Source of the DNA: CAYSCX01 sp964429575
Lineage (GTDB): Bacteria; Desulfobacterota; Binatia; Binatales; Binataceae
Direction of reading: 5' to 3'
Assembly (NCBI GenBank): GCA_964429575.1
Contig: CAYSCX010000005.1
Span: 86,552-150,551 of the forward strand
DNA: 64,000 nt
The translations under genes were made by a program, and so were the position numbers. Shown here piece after piece: positions 8,115-15,820 of the stretch. The notes beneath the pieces are model-generated. The model saw only the letters and a list, made by a program, of their open reading frames with translations, did no database searches and was not told the DNA's origin. The stretch's first letter is position 1; each line of letters starts with the position of its first letter.

Positions 8115-10543
8115 ACACCGGTCCGATCCCGGTCCTTCTCATCGAGGACAATCCCGGCGATTCGCGCCTCGTCCGCGAGGCTTTGGCCGAATGCGGTGCC
8201 GTGCGCTTCGAGGTCGAGTGGTGCAAGCGCCTCGACCACGCGCTCAAGCGCCTCAGTGAGAAGGAGTTTGAAGTCATCCTGCTCGATCTATCGCTGCCCG
8301 ACTGCTCGGCTTCCGAAACTGTCTCGCGCGTCCAGGCGCACGCCAGGAATGTGCCCATCGTCGTGATGACCGGACTCGACGACGAGAAAATCAGTCTCGA
8401 ATCCGTCAAGGACGGCGCCCAGGACTATCTCGTCAAGGGACAGTTCGATGGGCGCCTGCTCACCCGGGCAATCCGCTACGCGATCGAGCGCATGCGCACG
8501 CAGGATGAAATGGCGCGGGCGCGTGACTCCGCATTGGAGGTCGCCGGCCTCAAGTCGGCGTTCCTCGCCAACGTCAGCCACGAGGTCCGCACCCCGATGA
8601 ACGCGATCATCGGAATGACCCGGATGTTGCTCGACACCCCGCTCAACGACGAGCAAAAGGAGTTCGCACAAGCGGTCTGGTCCAGCGGCCACTCGCTGCT
8701 TGGAGTCATCAACGACATCCTCGACTTCTCAAAGGTCTCATCGGGCGGACTCAAGATCCGCGATATTGAGTTCAACCCCACCGAGACCGTCGAGTCGGCG
8801 CTGGAAATGTTCGCCGAGCGTGCGCTCGAATCGAGCGTCGAACTCATCTCGTACGTGGATGGCGACGTGCCCGCGCGTCTGCGCGGAGATCCGGACCGGG
8901 TCCGCCAGGTGCTTGCGAATCTTATTGGGAACGCCGTCAAGTTCAGCGGAAACGGCGAGGTCGCGGTGCTGGTGCGCAAGGAGTCGGAAACCGAGCGCGT
9001 GATGGATCTGCACTTCACGGTGCGTGACAACGGCGCTGGCATCGCGCCGGAAATCCAGCGCACGCTTTTCCAGCCGTTCGTGCAGGGCGATCTCTCGATG
9101 ACTCGCCGCCATGGCGGCGCCGGTCTGGGCCTCGCCATCTCCGCCCAGATGGTCGAGCTGATGCGCGGACGAATCGGGCTGGAAAGCAAAGTCGGCGAGG
9201 GATCTCTTTTCTGGTTCACGGTTCGCCTTCGCAAGTGCGATGCCGTAAACCACCATCGTGATCCGGCCCGCGAACGCCTCTGGGGTCTGCGCGCGCTGGT
9301 GGTCGGTTCTGCGCGCGGCGGCTCTGATCTGACCCGCCGCCAGCTCGCGGCCTGGGGAATCGATGCCGACGCTGCGCACAGCGGCGCCGAGGCGCTCACC
9401 GCTATCGACGCAGCGCGCCTGGCCCGCAAGCCGTACCGCGTGGCCCTTTGCGACTCGGTGCTTAGCGACATGCCGGGATTGGATCTCGCACGCAAGGCTG
9501 GCGCCGGCCTGTCTGGCGCGAAGACTCGGTTCGTCGTCGTTTATCCGATGGGCCAGCGGCCTGCGGATGCATTACTACGCAAGGCGGGCATCAAAGGCAG
9601 CCTCGCCAAGCCGCTCCGTCAGACCCAGTTGGCAGGCCTCCTCGCCGACGCCGTCGCGCCCGCCGATGCGCGCGCCACGGCGGGCCGCCAGACCGCGATT
9701 TCCGGCACGGTTTTGCCCCCGCGCGAACCGCCCGATCCCGCCGCGCGCGAGGCGCACGCCGGCAAGCGAATCCTTTTGGTCGAGGACCACGCCGTAAATC
9801 GCAAGGTCGCGATGAAAATGCTGGAGCGGCTCGGATATCAGGCCGATGCTGTCGCCAATGGAATCGAAGCGCTCGATGCTCTCGAGCACGCTCGCTACGA
9901 CCTGATCTTGATGGATTGCCAGATGCCCGAGATGGACGGCTACCAAGCCACCCGCGAAATCCGCCGCCGCTACCCGCCTCCACAGCACGTCCCCATCGTC
10001 GCCGTTACCGCGCATGCGCTCGAGAGCGATCGGCAAAAGTGTCTCGACGCCGGCATCGACGATTACCTGAGCAAGCCGTTCCTGCCCGAGCAACTCGCCG
10101 AGAAGATCGAGAGCGGACTCTTAAGGCACCCCATCGCCGCGCCATTGATGCGGGTCGCGCCCAACCACGCGCCCGCACCCGCATCCGCAATCACGCCGTC
10201 CGCCATTGAACGGCTGCGCAGCGCCGCCACCGATGACGCTCCGAACTTTCTGATCGAATTGATCGATACGTTTCTCGCCGACATGGCCGGGCGGCTCACG
10301 GGGATGCGCCGCGAATTCGCCAACGGCAATGCGATTTCGATTTCGCGGCTTGCCCACGGCCTCAGGGGCAGTTGCGCCCACTTCGGTGCAGTTGCGCTCA
10401 TGACGCTATGCGCTCGAATCGAACAACAGGCGGGTGCCGGCCCCATCGAGCCGGTCGGCAACACCCTCGCCCAACTCGAAGTGGAGGCACTCCGTGTCCG
10501 AACCGAACTTGAAGCTCAACGAGCAGTCGAAGCGGCCGGTTGA
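8111..10543 (+). CDS. Hybrid histidine kinase (REC-HisKA-HATPase-REC-REC-HPt)
   Basis: An 810-residue cytoplasmic phosphorelay protein with an N-terminal receiver (EDNPGD, acceptor D59) in place of a sensor, so it is probably switched by an upstream kinase. It continues with HisKA (H157 in NVSHEVRTPM), an ATPase domain (NLIGNAVKF, DNGAGI, GGAGLGLAI), a degenerate receiver that has lost the acidic pair (VVGSA) but keeps an Asp at the acceptor position (LCDSVLSDMPG), an intact receiver (D602 in LMDCQMPEMDG) and an HPt domain (H749 in LAHGLRGSCAHFG). From HisKA onward it parallels the gene at 2784, so the two arose by duplication. The ATG at 8111 is chosen because it gives ATGA overlap and a complete receiver; reading from further upstream adds only residues antisense in character to the preceding gene. 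Confidence 0.92.
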   Translation: MNTGPIPVLLIEDNPGDSRLVREALAECGAVRFEVEWCKRLDHALKRLSEKEFEVILLDLSLPDCSASETVSRVQAHARNVPIVVMTGLDDEKISLESVKDGAQDYLVKGQFDGRLLTRAIRYAIERMRTQDEMARARDSALEVAGLKSAFLANVSHEVRTPMNAIIGMTRMLLDTPLNDEQKEFAQAVWSSGHSLLGVINDILDFSKVSSGGLKIRDIEFNPTETVESALEMFAERALESSVELISYVDGDVPARLRGDPDRVRQVLANLIGNAVKFSGNGEVAVLVRKESETERVMDLHFTVRDNGAGIAPEIQRTLFQPFVQGDLSMTRRHGGAGLGLAISAQMVELMRGRIGLESKVGEGSLFWFTVRLRKCDAVNHHRDPARERLWGLRALVVGSARGGSDLTRRQLAAWGIDADAAHSGAEALTAIDAARLARKPYRVALCDSVLSDMPGLDLARKAGAGLSGAKTRFVVVYPMGQRPADALLRKAGIKGSLAKPLRQTQLAGLLADAVAPADARATAGRQTAISGTVLPPREPPDPAAREAHAGKRILLVEDHAVNRKVAMKMLERLGYQADAVANGIEALDALEHARYDLILMDCQMPEMDGYQATREIRRRYPPPQHVPIVAVTAHALESDRQKCLDAGIDDYLSKPFLPEQLAEKIESGLLRHPIAAPLMRVAPNHAPAPASAITPSAIERLRSAATDDAPNFLIELIDTFLADMAGRLTGMRREFANGNAISISRLAHGLRGSCAHFGAVALMTLCARIEQQAGAGPIEPVGNTLAQLEVEALRVRTELEAQRAVEAAG

Positions 10544-11411
10544 ATTTCGCTCGCCGGCGCCGCGCGAAAGTGTCGATGCGCCCTCCGCACCGGTCGCCGC
10601 CGCGCGGGGAATGCACCGCATCACTGAAGTCCTGGCCGGCAAACGCTTCGCCTTGCTGGGATTCGACCACCTTGCGTCGGATCGCATCGTCGCGGCCTTC
10701 GAACGCGTGCGCGCGCACGCCCGCGTTGTCGCCGGTGACGCCGGTCACCCCGGCCTCAGTCCGCTTGCACGCTTCGACGGATGCATTATCAATGCGTCCA
10801 CGCAGCTCAATGCGGAGGGCTTGCGTCCCGACGAGGTCCTGATCCACAGCGGCAAGCCGGGGCTGCTGGTCGGCTCGCGCAAGGAAATGATCGATCACGC
10901 GTTGAACATTGCTGCGGCGACCTGCGACTTTGTCGTCGAACCGTGGGAGCCGGAGGACCTCCTGTTTCGCGCCTACCGCGTCTGCCGCCACTCCGAAGCG
11001 GCCGGCGACTCGCCGGCGCCCGCACGCGGAGATCAGGCGACCATTCTTGTCGCCGATGACGACCCCACCACCACGATGCTCATGACCGCGATGCTCAAGA
11101 GTTTGCAAATGACTAGCTGGATCGCACGTGACGGCGCCGAGGCGCTCCGGCTCGCTCGCGAGCTGCGGCCCGATGTCATGCTGCTCGATCTCCAGATGCC
11201 CGAAATGGATGGCTTCGAGGTGCTCTCCGCGTTGCGCAACGATCCCGTAACCCGCACCTTGCCCATCATCCTGCTCACCGCCTCCCACGCTGAAACCGAC
11301 ATCGCCCGCGGGTTCTCGCTCGGCGCCGACGACTTCGTCACCAAACCGTTTCACCCGCTCGAGATGATGGCTCGGGTGCGACGGCTGCTCCGCCCGCAGC
11401 GCGCGGAATAG
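10494..11411 (+). CDS. Response regulator with degenerate N-terminal and intact C-terminal receiver
   Basis: A 305-residue protein. Residues about 40-175 (KRFALLGFDHLASDRI...) have a receiver-like alternation but no acidic pair or acceptor Asp, so this is probably a pseudo-receiver. Residues about 185-300 form a standard receiver with VADDD, acceptor D232 in LLDLQMPEMDG, LLTASH and TKPFHP. There is no DNA-binding, cyclase or other output domain. The GTG start at 10494 is preceded by GGAGG at a good distance and lies 50 bp inside the upstream hybrid kinase gene. It is the last gene of the five-gene cluster, and as a terminal receiver it could act as phosphate sink or as the protein that contacts the final target. 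Confidence 0.88.
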   Translation: MSEPNLKLNEQSKRPVEFRSPAPRESVDAPSAPVAAARGMHRITEVLAGKRFALLGFDHLASDRIVAAFERVRAHARVVAGDAGHPGLSPLARFDGCIINASTQLNAEGLRPDEVLIHSGKPGLLVGSRKEMIDHALNIAAATCDFVVEPWEPEDLLFRAYRVCRHSEAAGDSPAPARGDQATILVADDDPTTTMLMTAMLKSLQMTSWIARDGAEALRLARELRPDVMLLDLQMPEMDGFEVLSALRNDPVTRTLPIILLTASHAETDIARGFSLGADDFVTKPFHPLEMMARVRRLLRPQRAE

Positions 11412-11429
11412 GCGCACGCGCGCTCCCGG

Positions 11430-11545
11430 TTCCCCTTCCCTTTAGGGAAGGGGTCAGGGGTTAGGTCGTCGCTTAGGCAAAGCTCTCTCCTGGCAGGGTG
11501 TTGAGAAAAGCCTCGAGTTCCAAGCTCGCAGCCGCGATTCCTCGC
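11430..11545. repeat. Intergenic repeats after the two-component cluster
   Basis: Two modules seen elsewhere. The first is a CTTCCCTTTAGGGAAG palindrome followed by GGGGTCAGGGGTTAGGT, also at 2430-2460. The second is a GCAGGGTGTTGAGAAAAGCC end sequence whose following 30 bp match the left part of the 157-bp element at 58880. No right-hand inverted end is found, so the second module looks like a truncated copy. Confidence 0.7.
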
Positions 11546-11612
11546 GCCCGCCGCGCAGCCGCGCCAATTCTTGCGTCAAATTCGCCGCAGATCGCTCGCC
11601 GCGGCTCGTCAA

Positions 11613-11640
11613 TTGATGGCGCGGAACTCGCGTGATAGTT
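11613..11640 (+). promoter_or_regulatory. Possible promoter of tRNA-Cys
   Basis: TTGATG at 11613-11618 and GATAGT at 11634-11639 with a 15-bp spacer could be the -35 and -10 boxes for the tRNA gene that begins about 25 bp downstream. The spacer is short, so this is only a candidate. Confidence 0.35.
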
Positions 11641-11663
11641 GATTGTTTCCGCACAACCGGTGA

Positions 11664-11739
11664 GGCGGCGTACCCAAGTGGCTAAGGGAGAGGTCTGCAA
11701 AACCTCCATTCACCGGTTCGAGTCCGGTCGCCGCCTCCA
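11664..11739 (+). tRNA. tRNA-Cys (anticodon GCA), CCA encoded
   Basis: The sequence folds as a complete tRNA. The 7-bp acceptor stem is GGCGGCG (11664-11670) with CGCCGCC (11729-11735), followed by discriminator T and an encoded CCA (11737-11739). The anticodon stem is GAGGT/ACCTC with loop CTGCAAA, giving anticodon GCA for cysteine. The T arm is ACCGG/CCGGT with loop TTCGAGT. The D arm contains the expected AAGTGGCTAAGG sequence. It stands alone between repeat-rich non-coding stretches. Confidence 0.96.
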
Positions 11740-11844
11740 GCAAGCCGTCCCGACCGACGGGAGTAATCGTCACTTTATCGCACGACTCTCAATTCGACCG
11801 TCGGCATGGGATGCCGTCGCGAGCGGTGAGGGTGCTTGAATCTT

Positions 11845-11990
11845 CCCCTCTTCCGTAGGGGCGCACGGCTGTGCGCCCTTCTCTGTTTTCTTCTCACCGT
11901 CCCGACCAACGGGAGCGATCTGTCGGCGCCCATTCCACTTCATGCCATTGGGAGTCGCGGCTCGCGACCGCTCCCGCTACGGCGGGCGCT
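11845..11990. repeat. Repeat module with GTAGGGGCGCACGGC palindrome
   Basis: This stretch carries the GTAGGGGCGCACGGCTGTGC module, then CCGTCCCGACCAACGGGAGCG, then TTGGGAGTCGCGGCTCGCGACC. The same order of modules occurs at 2290-2400 and, in rearranged order, at 54130-54245. It is non-coding and fills the gap between tRNA-Cys and the minus-strand secreted protein gene. Confidence 0.7.
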
Positions 11991-12000
11991 CGATCGCTGG

Positions 12001-12492
12001 CTATTGCTTCACCGCGGGCGGCTCCGCTTCGACGCGACGCACCTTCAGCGCGACCTCACACCCACTAGCGCCTTCGCCGTAGCAGAAATTCCTGAGCACT
12101 CCCGGGTCGCCGCCCCGCTCATCCCGCGCGAAGCTCGGGCACGTCCAACTGCCGCCCGCCGAGCGGTAGAGCGCAACCGCGAAGTATCTCCCCTGCGGCA
12201 GCACGCCGGCGGCCGGCTCACTCGCACGCGCCTCATCGGTGCGTACCACCGTAAATCCGTCGTGCCCGCCCGTCGGCGTAAGCACCATGAAAAACACCTG
12301 CCATTGCCGCCCGTCATGTGCGGAGAACTCGTAATGCATCGCACGATTGTCCGAAAAGACCGGCTTGTCGCGGCACAGCCACGGCCGCGGCTGCTGAGAT
12401 TCGGCGCTCGCGACGCGCGGGAGGCCGGCGCTGAACGCGCACAGGCCGGCTGCGCCGATCAGAGCAGTGCGAACCACGATTCGCGCGCGCAT
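12001..12492 (-). CDS. Secreted protein of unknown function
   Basis: A 163-residue protein with a clear signal peptide: MRARIVVR, a hydrophobic core to about residue 22, then a likely cleavage after VASA. The mature part has four cysteines (WLCRDK, WTCPS, FCYGEGASGC) that could form two disulfides and a charged Ala/Pro-rich tail. No family is recognised. The ATG at 12492 is chosen because GGAGCAGG lies just upstream; an ATG at 12507 and a longer reading to 12558 are also open, but the latter runs into the mobile element at 12526. The gene lies alone between repeats. Confidence 0.7.
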   Translation of the reverse strand: MRARIVVRTALIGAAGLCAFSAGLPRVASAESQQPRPWLCRDKPVFSDNRAMHYEFSAHDGRQWQVFFMVLTPTGGHDGFTVVRTDEARASEPAAGVLPQGRYFAVALYRSAGGSWTCPSFARDERGGDPGVLRNFCYGEGASGCEVALKVRRVEAEPPAVKQ

Positions 12493-12525
12493 CCTGCTCC
12501 GCAGCATCAATGTCCGTTGCGCCCT

Positions 12526-12682
12526 AGCAGGGTGTTGAGAAACCTCGAAAAATCCCAAATGTGCCGGCCTTGTCTCTCAACGCCCTGCGTGAAGACTGGC
12601 TTCGTTCCTAAACTTCTCTCCCGCCTCGGGAGAGACAAGAGTGAGGGCGCAGGCGGCTGAAATAGTTTTTCAACCGCTTGCT
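12526..12682. mobile_element. 157-bp MITE-like element, copy 1
   Basis: The element begins AGCAGGGTGTTGAGAAA and ends in the imperfect inverted complement of that sequence (AGCAAGCGGTTGAAAAA on the other strand). A second copy of exactly the same length lies at 58880-59036 and shares internal CTCAAC.CCCTGCGTGAA and a CTTCTC-rich block. The internal CTCAACGCCCTGCG is itself an inverted echo of the terminal sequence, so the transcript would fold into a long hairpin. It encodes no transposase and fits a non-autonomous element. Confidence 0.82.
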
Positions 12683-12710
12683 TGGGGCGGGGTGTCTGCT
12701 GCGCCGCCAC

Positions 12711-14651
12711 TCATGCCGCGAGTGCTATCAACGCGCCGACGATCGCGCCGAGCTTCGCGTCCTTGGGCGTGAACACCAGCTTGATTCCAAGTTCGAGCAG
12801 CGCGGCACGGTCTCGCTCAGGAATGATTCCGCCGATCACCACCTTGACGCGGTCCGCCTTGCGTTCCCGAAGCAATGCCATCGTCTCGCGCGCGATGTTC
12901 ATATGCGCACCGGCGAGGCTCGAGATTGCCAGGATGTCCGCGTCCTCTTGCAGAGCAGTCTCGACCAATTGTGCCGGCGTCTGCTTGAAGCCCGCCAATA
13001 CCACTTCCATCCCCGACTGGAGGCATGCCTGCGCGAGCAGTTTCACCGCATTGATGTGGCCGTCGAGACCCGCCTTGCCCAGCGCAATCTTGATGCGCCT
13101 CGGCGCCCGCGGCACGTTCAGCGCGACGCGCCCGGCCCCATCTTCGAGCACCGGCGGAGTGTATCTGCCTCGCGTCGCGCTCTCGATGGTTGACGACCAC
13201 TCGCCGACCGTGCCTCCCGCGCGCGCGAGCTCGAGCGTCGGCTCCATCACCGGACCGCCTTCGCGCGCCGCGCGGTCGAGCGCTTCGCGTGCCCGTGCGA
13301 CCGCGCCCTGATCGCGTTCGCCGCGCCAGCGCTTGATCGCCTCGATGCGTTCGTTCGCTGCCGCCGCCCCGCCCGCGCCGTCATCTGAGGATGGCGGCAT
13401 TTCAGCGAGCCCGATCTCGCCCAGGAACGAGTTCACGCCCACCCGTACTATCTCGCCGCTCTCGAGCCTGCGCTGCCGGTCGGCAAGTTGGTGCGTCAGC
13501 TCCGCGCTTATGATCGATATCGATCGCGAGTAGCCGGCCGCGCGCAGCTTCATTGCAATCGCCTTGGCGCGTTCCGCAGTCTCATCTGTGAGCTTCTCGA
13601 TCACCCGGCTCCCCTCAAAAATGTCGGGATACTTCGCAATCTCGGTTTCGAACATCAGAATTTGCTGCGTGCGCAGGCTCAGCAGTTGCTCGGCCTGATC
13701 CGGGAGCGCCAACGCTTCGCGGAATCCGGGCAACTGCAGCGCATTGACGCGCGCGCCCGCCGAAAGCAGCACCGGCAAGGCTTCGTATGCGATACGGATG
13801 ATGTTGACCTCGGGTTGCTGCGCCGTGAGCGTGAGCGATCGCACCTGGCAGCCCGCGCGGAATGCGACGTTCTCGATTCCGTATTCGGTCTCGCAGAGCT
13901 CGCGCCACAGCTTGAAATACGCCCGCACCTTGCAGATTTCGGGCACCAGCTCGATGCCGCTGTTGATGAAAAACGAAATACGCCTGACCGTGCGCTCGAA
14001 TGCGCCCCGGTCTAGTTCGCTGCGCAGCGCGTCCAGCAACAGCATCGCGTTGCCGAAGGCGTAGCCAATCTCCTCCGCCGGCCCCGCGCCGCTCTCCATG
14101 TAGTGGTAGCCGCAGCAGTTGATCGGATTCCAGTTGGGCGCCCGATGCACGGTGAAGCTGATCAGTTCGGTGGAAAGGCGCAACGAGACTTCCGGTTGGA
14201 ATATCGACGTCCCGCGCGCGACGTACTCCTTGAGCAGGTCGTTCTGAGTCGTGCCGCGAAGTTCCGTCCACGCGACTCCGTGTTTTTCGGCGACCACCAA
14301 GTACAGCGCCAGGATGAAGGGCGCGGTCGCGTTGATCGTCATCGACGTGTTGATCGATCCTAGCGGGATGCCCTCGAAGAGCGCCTCCATGTCGCGCCGG
14401 TGACAGATCGATACGCCGGCCTTGCCGACTTCGCCCGCCGCGACCAGCGCATCGGGGTCGTATCCGTTTTGCGTGGGCAGGTCGAATGCGATCGAAAGCC
14501 CGCGCTGCCCCTGCGCGAGGTTCGCTCGAAACCGCTCGTTTGCCTGCTGCGCGTCGCCGAATCCCGCGTAAGTGCGGATGATCCACGGCTCGCGTTGCTT
14601 AAGCGCCGGTTCGGCTTTCAATTTCACTTGTTTGGCGGCCAATTCGGGCAC
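12711..14651 (-). CDS. Single-chain cobalamin-dependent acyl-CoA mutase, ethylmalonyl-CoA mutase (MeaA)-like
   Basis: A radical B12 mutase that rearranges the carbon skeleton of a short acyl-CoA. The N-terminal TIM-barrel domain begins with WIIRTYAGFGDAQQAN and GLSIAFDLPTQNGYD, and has the catalytic region WNPINCCGYHYMESGA. The C-terminal B12 domain has GLDGHINA, SSLAGAH and IGGIIP, and ends with VFTPKD. WNP.N.C.YH and FTPKD resemble MeaA/ethylmalonyl-CoA mutase more than methylmalonyl-CoA mutase, which has FGPGT at the end. The axial His is kept, but the last Gly of the DxHxxG motif is Ala. The GTG at 14651 is preferred because family members start close to the WI.RTYAG motif; a TTG at 14765 would overlap the next gene by 44 bp. 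Substrate is not proven. Confidence 0.88.
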   Translation of the reverse strand: MPELAAKQVKLKAEPALKQREPWIIRTYAGFGDAQQANERFRANLAQGQRGLSIAFDLPTQNGYDPDALVAAGEVGKAGVSICHRRDMEALFEGIPLGSINTSMTINATAPFILALYLVVAEKHGVAWTELRGTTQNDLLKEYVARGTSIFQPEVSLRLSTELISFTVHRAPNWNPINCCGYHYMESGAGPAEEIGYAFGNAMLLLDALRSELDRGAFERTVRRISFFINSGIELVPEICKVRAYFKLWRELCETEYGIENVAFRAGCQVRSLTLTAQQPEVNIIRIAYEALPVLLSAGARVNALQLPGFREALALPDQAEQLLSLRTQQILMFETEIAKYPDIFEGSRVIEKLTDETAERAKAIAMKLRAAGYSRSISIISAELTHQLADRQRRLESGEIVRVGVNSFLGEIGLAEMPPSSDDGAGGAAAANERIEAIKRWRGERDQGAVARAREALDRAAREGGPVMEPTLELARAGGTVGEWSSTIESATRGRYTPPVLEDGAGRVALNVPRAPRRIKIALGKAGLDGHINAVKLLAQACLQSGMEVVLAGFKQTPAQLVETALQEDADILAISSLAGAHMNIARETMALLRERKADRVKVVIGGIIPERDRAALLELGIKLVFTPKDAKLGAIVGALIALAA

Positions 14652-14721
14652 TCCGTCCCGTCGCGGCAGCCTCAAGCGTAGTTGCCGAGGTCCCCCGATT
14701 CCAGCAGGCTTTGCGAGGGTG

Positions 14722-15786
14722 CTAGGTGGCCGCCCGGGAAGTGTCGCCCGCGCTTTCCGCCTCAACCCGCAGGGTGAGGTCCGTCGCGAGTCGCTCGACC
14801 AGCCCCGCCGGACGCATTCCAGCGTAGTCGCGCACTTCGATTACCGGCACGCGCGTCCGCTCGCGCAGCATCGACAACGCCTCTTCGCCTGCGCGCCGCC
14901 GCGCAAGCTCCGCGCGCGCGAGTTCCTTCAAATGAGAGCGCGGCGCACTGACGGCCGCCGCGTCGGTCAGGCTCGCAATGTCACGTTCGTCAAACTCCAC
15001 TGGAACATGCCGGTTGAACAGAATTGCTCTGGGCTTAAGCTTCATCTCAGCGAGCGCGTCGAACGTCTCGAGCGTTTCGGAAACCGCCAGCGCCTCCGGC
15101 GTCGTCACCTGAATGATCGCGGTCGTCCGGGAGTCCCGCAAAGTCCGCCCGATGTTGTCCGCTTCGCGCCCAACAATGCTTTCGCCAAATGTTTGCCTCG
15201 CCGCAGAAGGCATCCGCAATAATGAGAGTGCCTGCCCGCTCGCCGGCGCATCGACGATGATCAAACCCCAACGCCGCGAGCGGGTTGACGTGCGATCCCC
15301 GTGCCCGGCGACCCTCTGCCGCCGCCGCGCTCGTCGTCCTTCGCCGTGGCGCGTCCACCCAAGTCGTCCGCCGCCGCGATCAGATGGCTCGGTGTCCGTT
15401 CGCCGTTCAAGCTCATAGCACACCTTCCCCAGCATCATCAGTTCCTTTATCCCCGGCGCAGCTTGAATGAAGAACTGATAAAGGCGGCTCGCGAACACTG
15501 CGTGAAGTAGAGCGCGGCCCGGAACCACGAGCCTGAGGTACTCTTCAAGGGCTTGGCGGCCGTCGAGGAGAGCGACCGAAACGCCATTTCCTGCGTCGAA
15601 CGGTTCGAACTTCGGCACAACTCCGAACAGCGCGTTTCTCGACGCGCGAGAGTCGCACTCCATCACGATGGCGTGCGTGCCGCTTGCGGCGCCGACGCGC
15701 GCAAGCGCCGCGCAAACCGTGGTCTTTCCTACTCCGCCTTTGCCGAGGACGATCAGGAGGCGACGCGTGAAAAGTTCGCCGAGCAT
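14722..15786 (-). CDS. ArsA/Get3-like anion-transporting ATPase family protein
   Basis: A 354-residue P-loop ATPase with the deviant Walker A GKGGVGKTT near residue 15, an A'-like MECDSRAS segment, and LIIVDAPASGQALSLL as the switch II/Walker B region (DAPASGH in relatives). It lacks the Cys residues of the arsenite site, so it is probably one of the bacterial ArsA-like proteins of unknown cargo rather than an arsenite pump. About 45 Arg/Gly-rich residues (roughly 130-175) interrupt the domain before LIIVDAPA; they may be a disordered insertion or a sign of local frameshifts. It lies between fabH (34 bp) and the mutase gene. Role as a mutase chaperone is possible but unproven. Confidence 0.82.
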   Translation of the reverse strand: MLGELFTRRLLIVLGKGGVGKTTVCAALARVGAASGTHAIVMECDSRASRNALFGVVPKFEPFDAGNGVSVALLDGRQALEEYLRLVVPGRALLHAVFASRLYQFFIQAAPGIKELMMLGKVCYELERRTDTEPSDRGGGRLGWTRHGEGRRARRRQRVAGHGDRTSTRSRRWGLIIVDAPASGQALSLLRMPSAARQTFGESIVGREADNIGRTLRDSRTTAIIQVTTPEALAVSETLETFDALAEMKLKPRAILFNRHVPVEFDERDIASLTDAAAVSAPRSHLKELARAELARRRAGEEALSMLRERTRVPVIEVRDYAGMRPAGLVERLATDLTLRVEAESAGDTSRAAT

Positions 15787-15820
15787 ACGCCGCCGCGCGG
15801 GCTTCGCTGCGTTGCGCGCC

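Noticed and set aside
11454..11709. Short ORFs containing EAFLNTLPGE-like peptides near 11500, 12530, 54005 and 58880
   Set aside because: The peptide is a translation of the repeat end sequence (AGCAGGGTGTTGAG and its complement), so similarity between these ORFs reflects the mobile element, not a protein family.
11836..12660. A 274-codon plus-strand ORF
   Set aside because: It runs through two repeat modules, antisense to the secreted protein gene and into the MITE. Its composition is Arg/Pro-rich without any domain.
14652..14765. A TTG start for the mutase at 14765
   Set aside because: It would add 38 Arg/Pro-rich residues not found in relatives and overlap the ATPase gene by 44 bp; the GTG at 14651 fits family length better.
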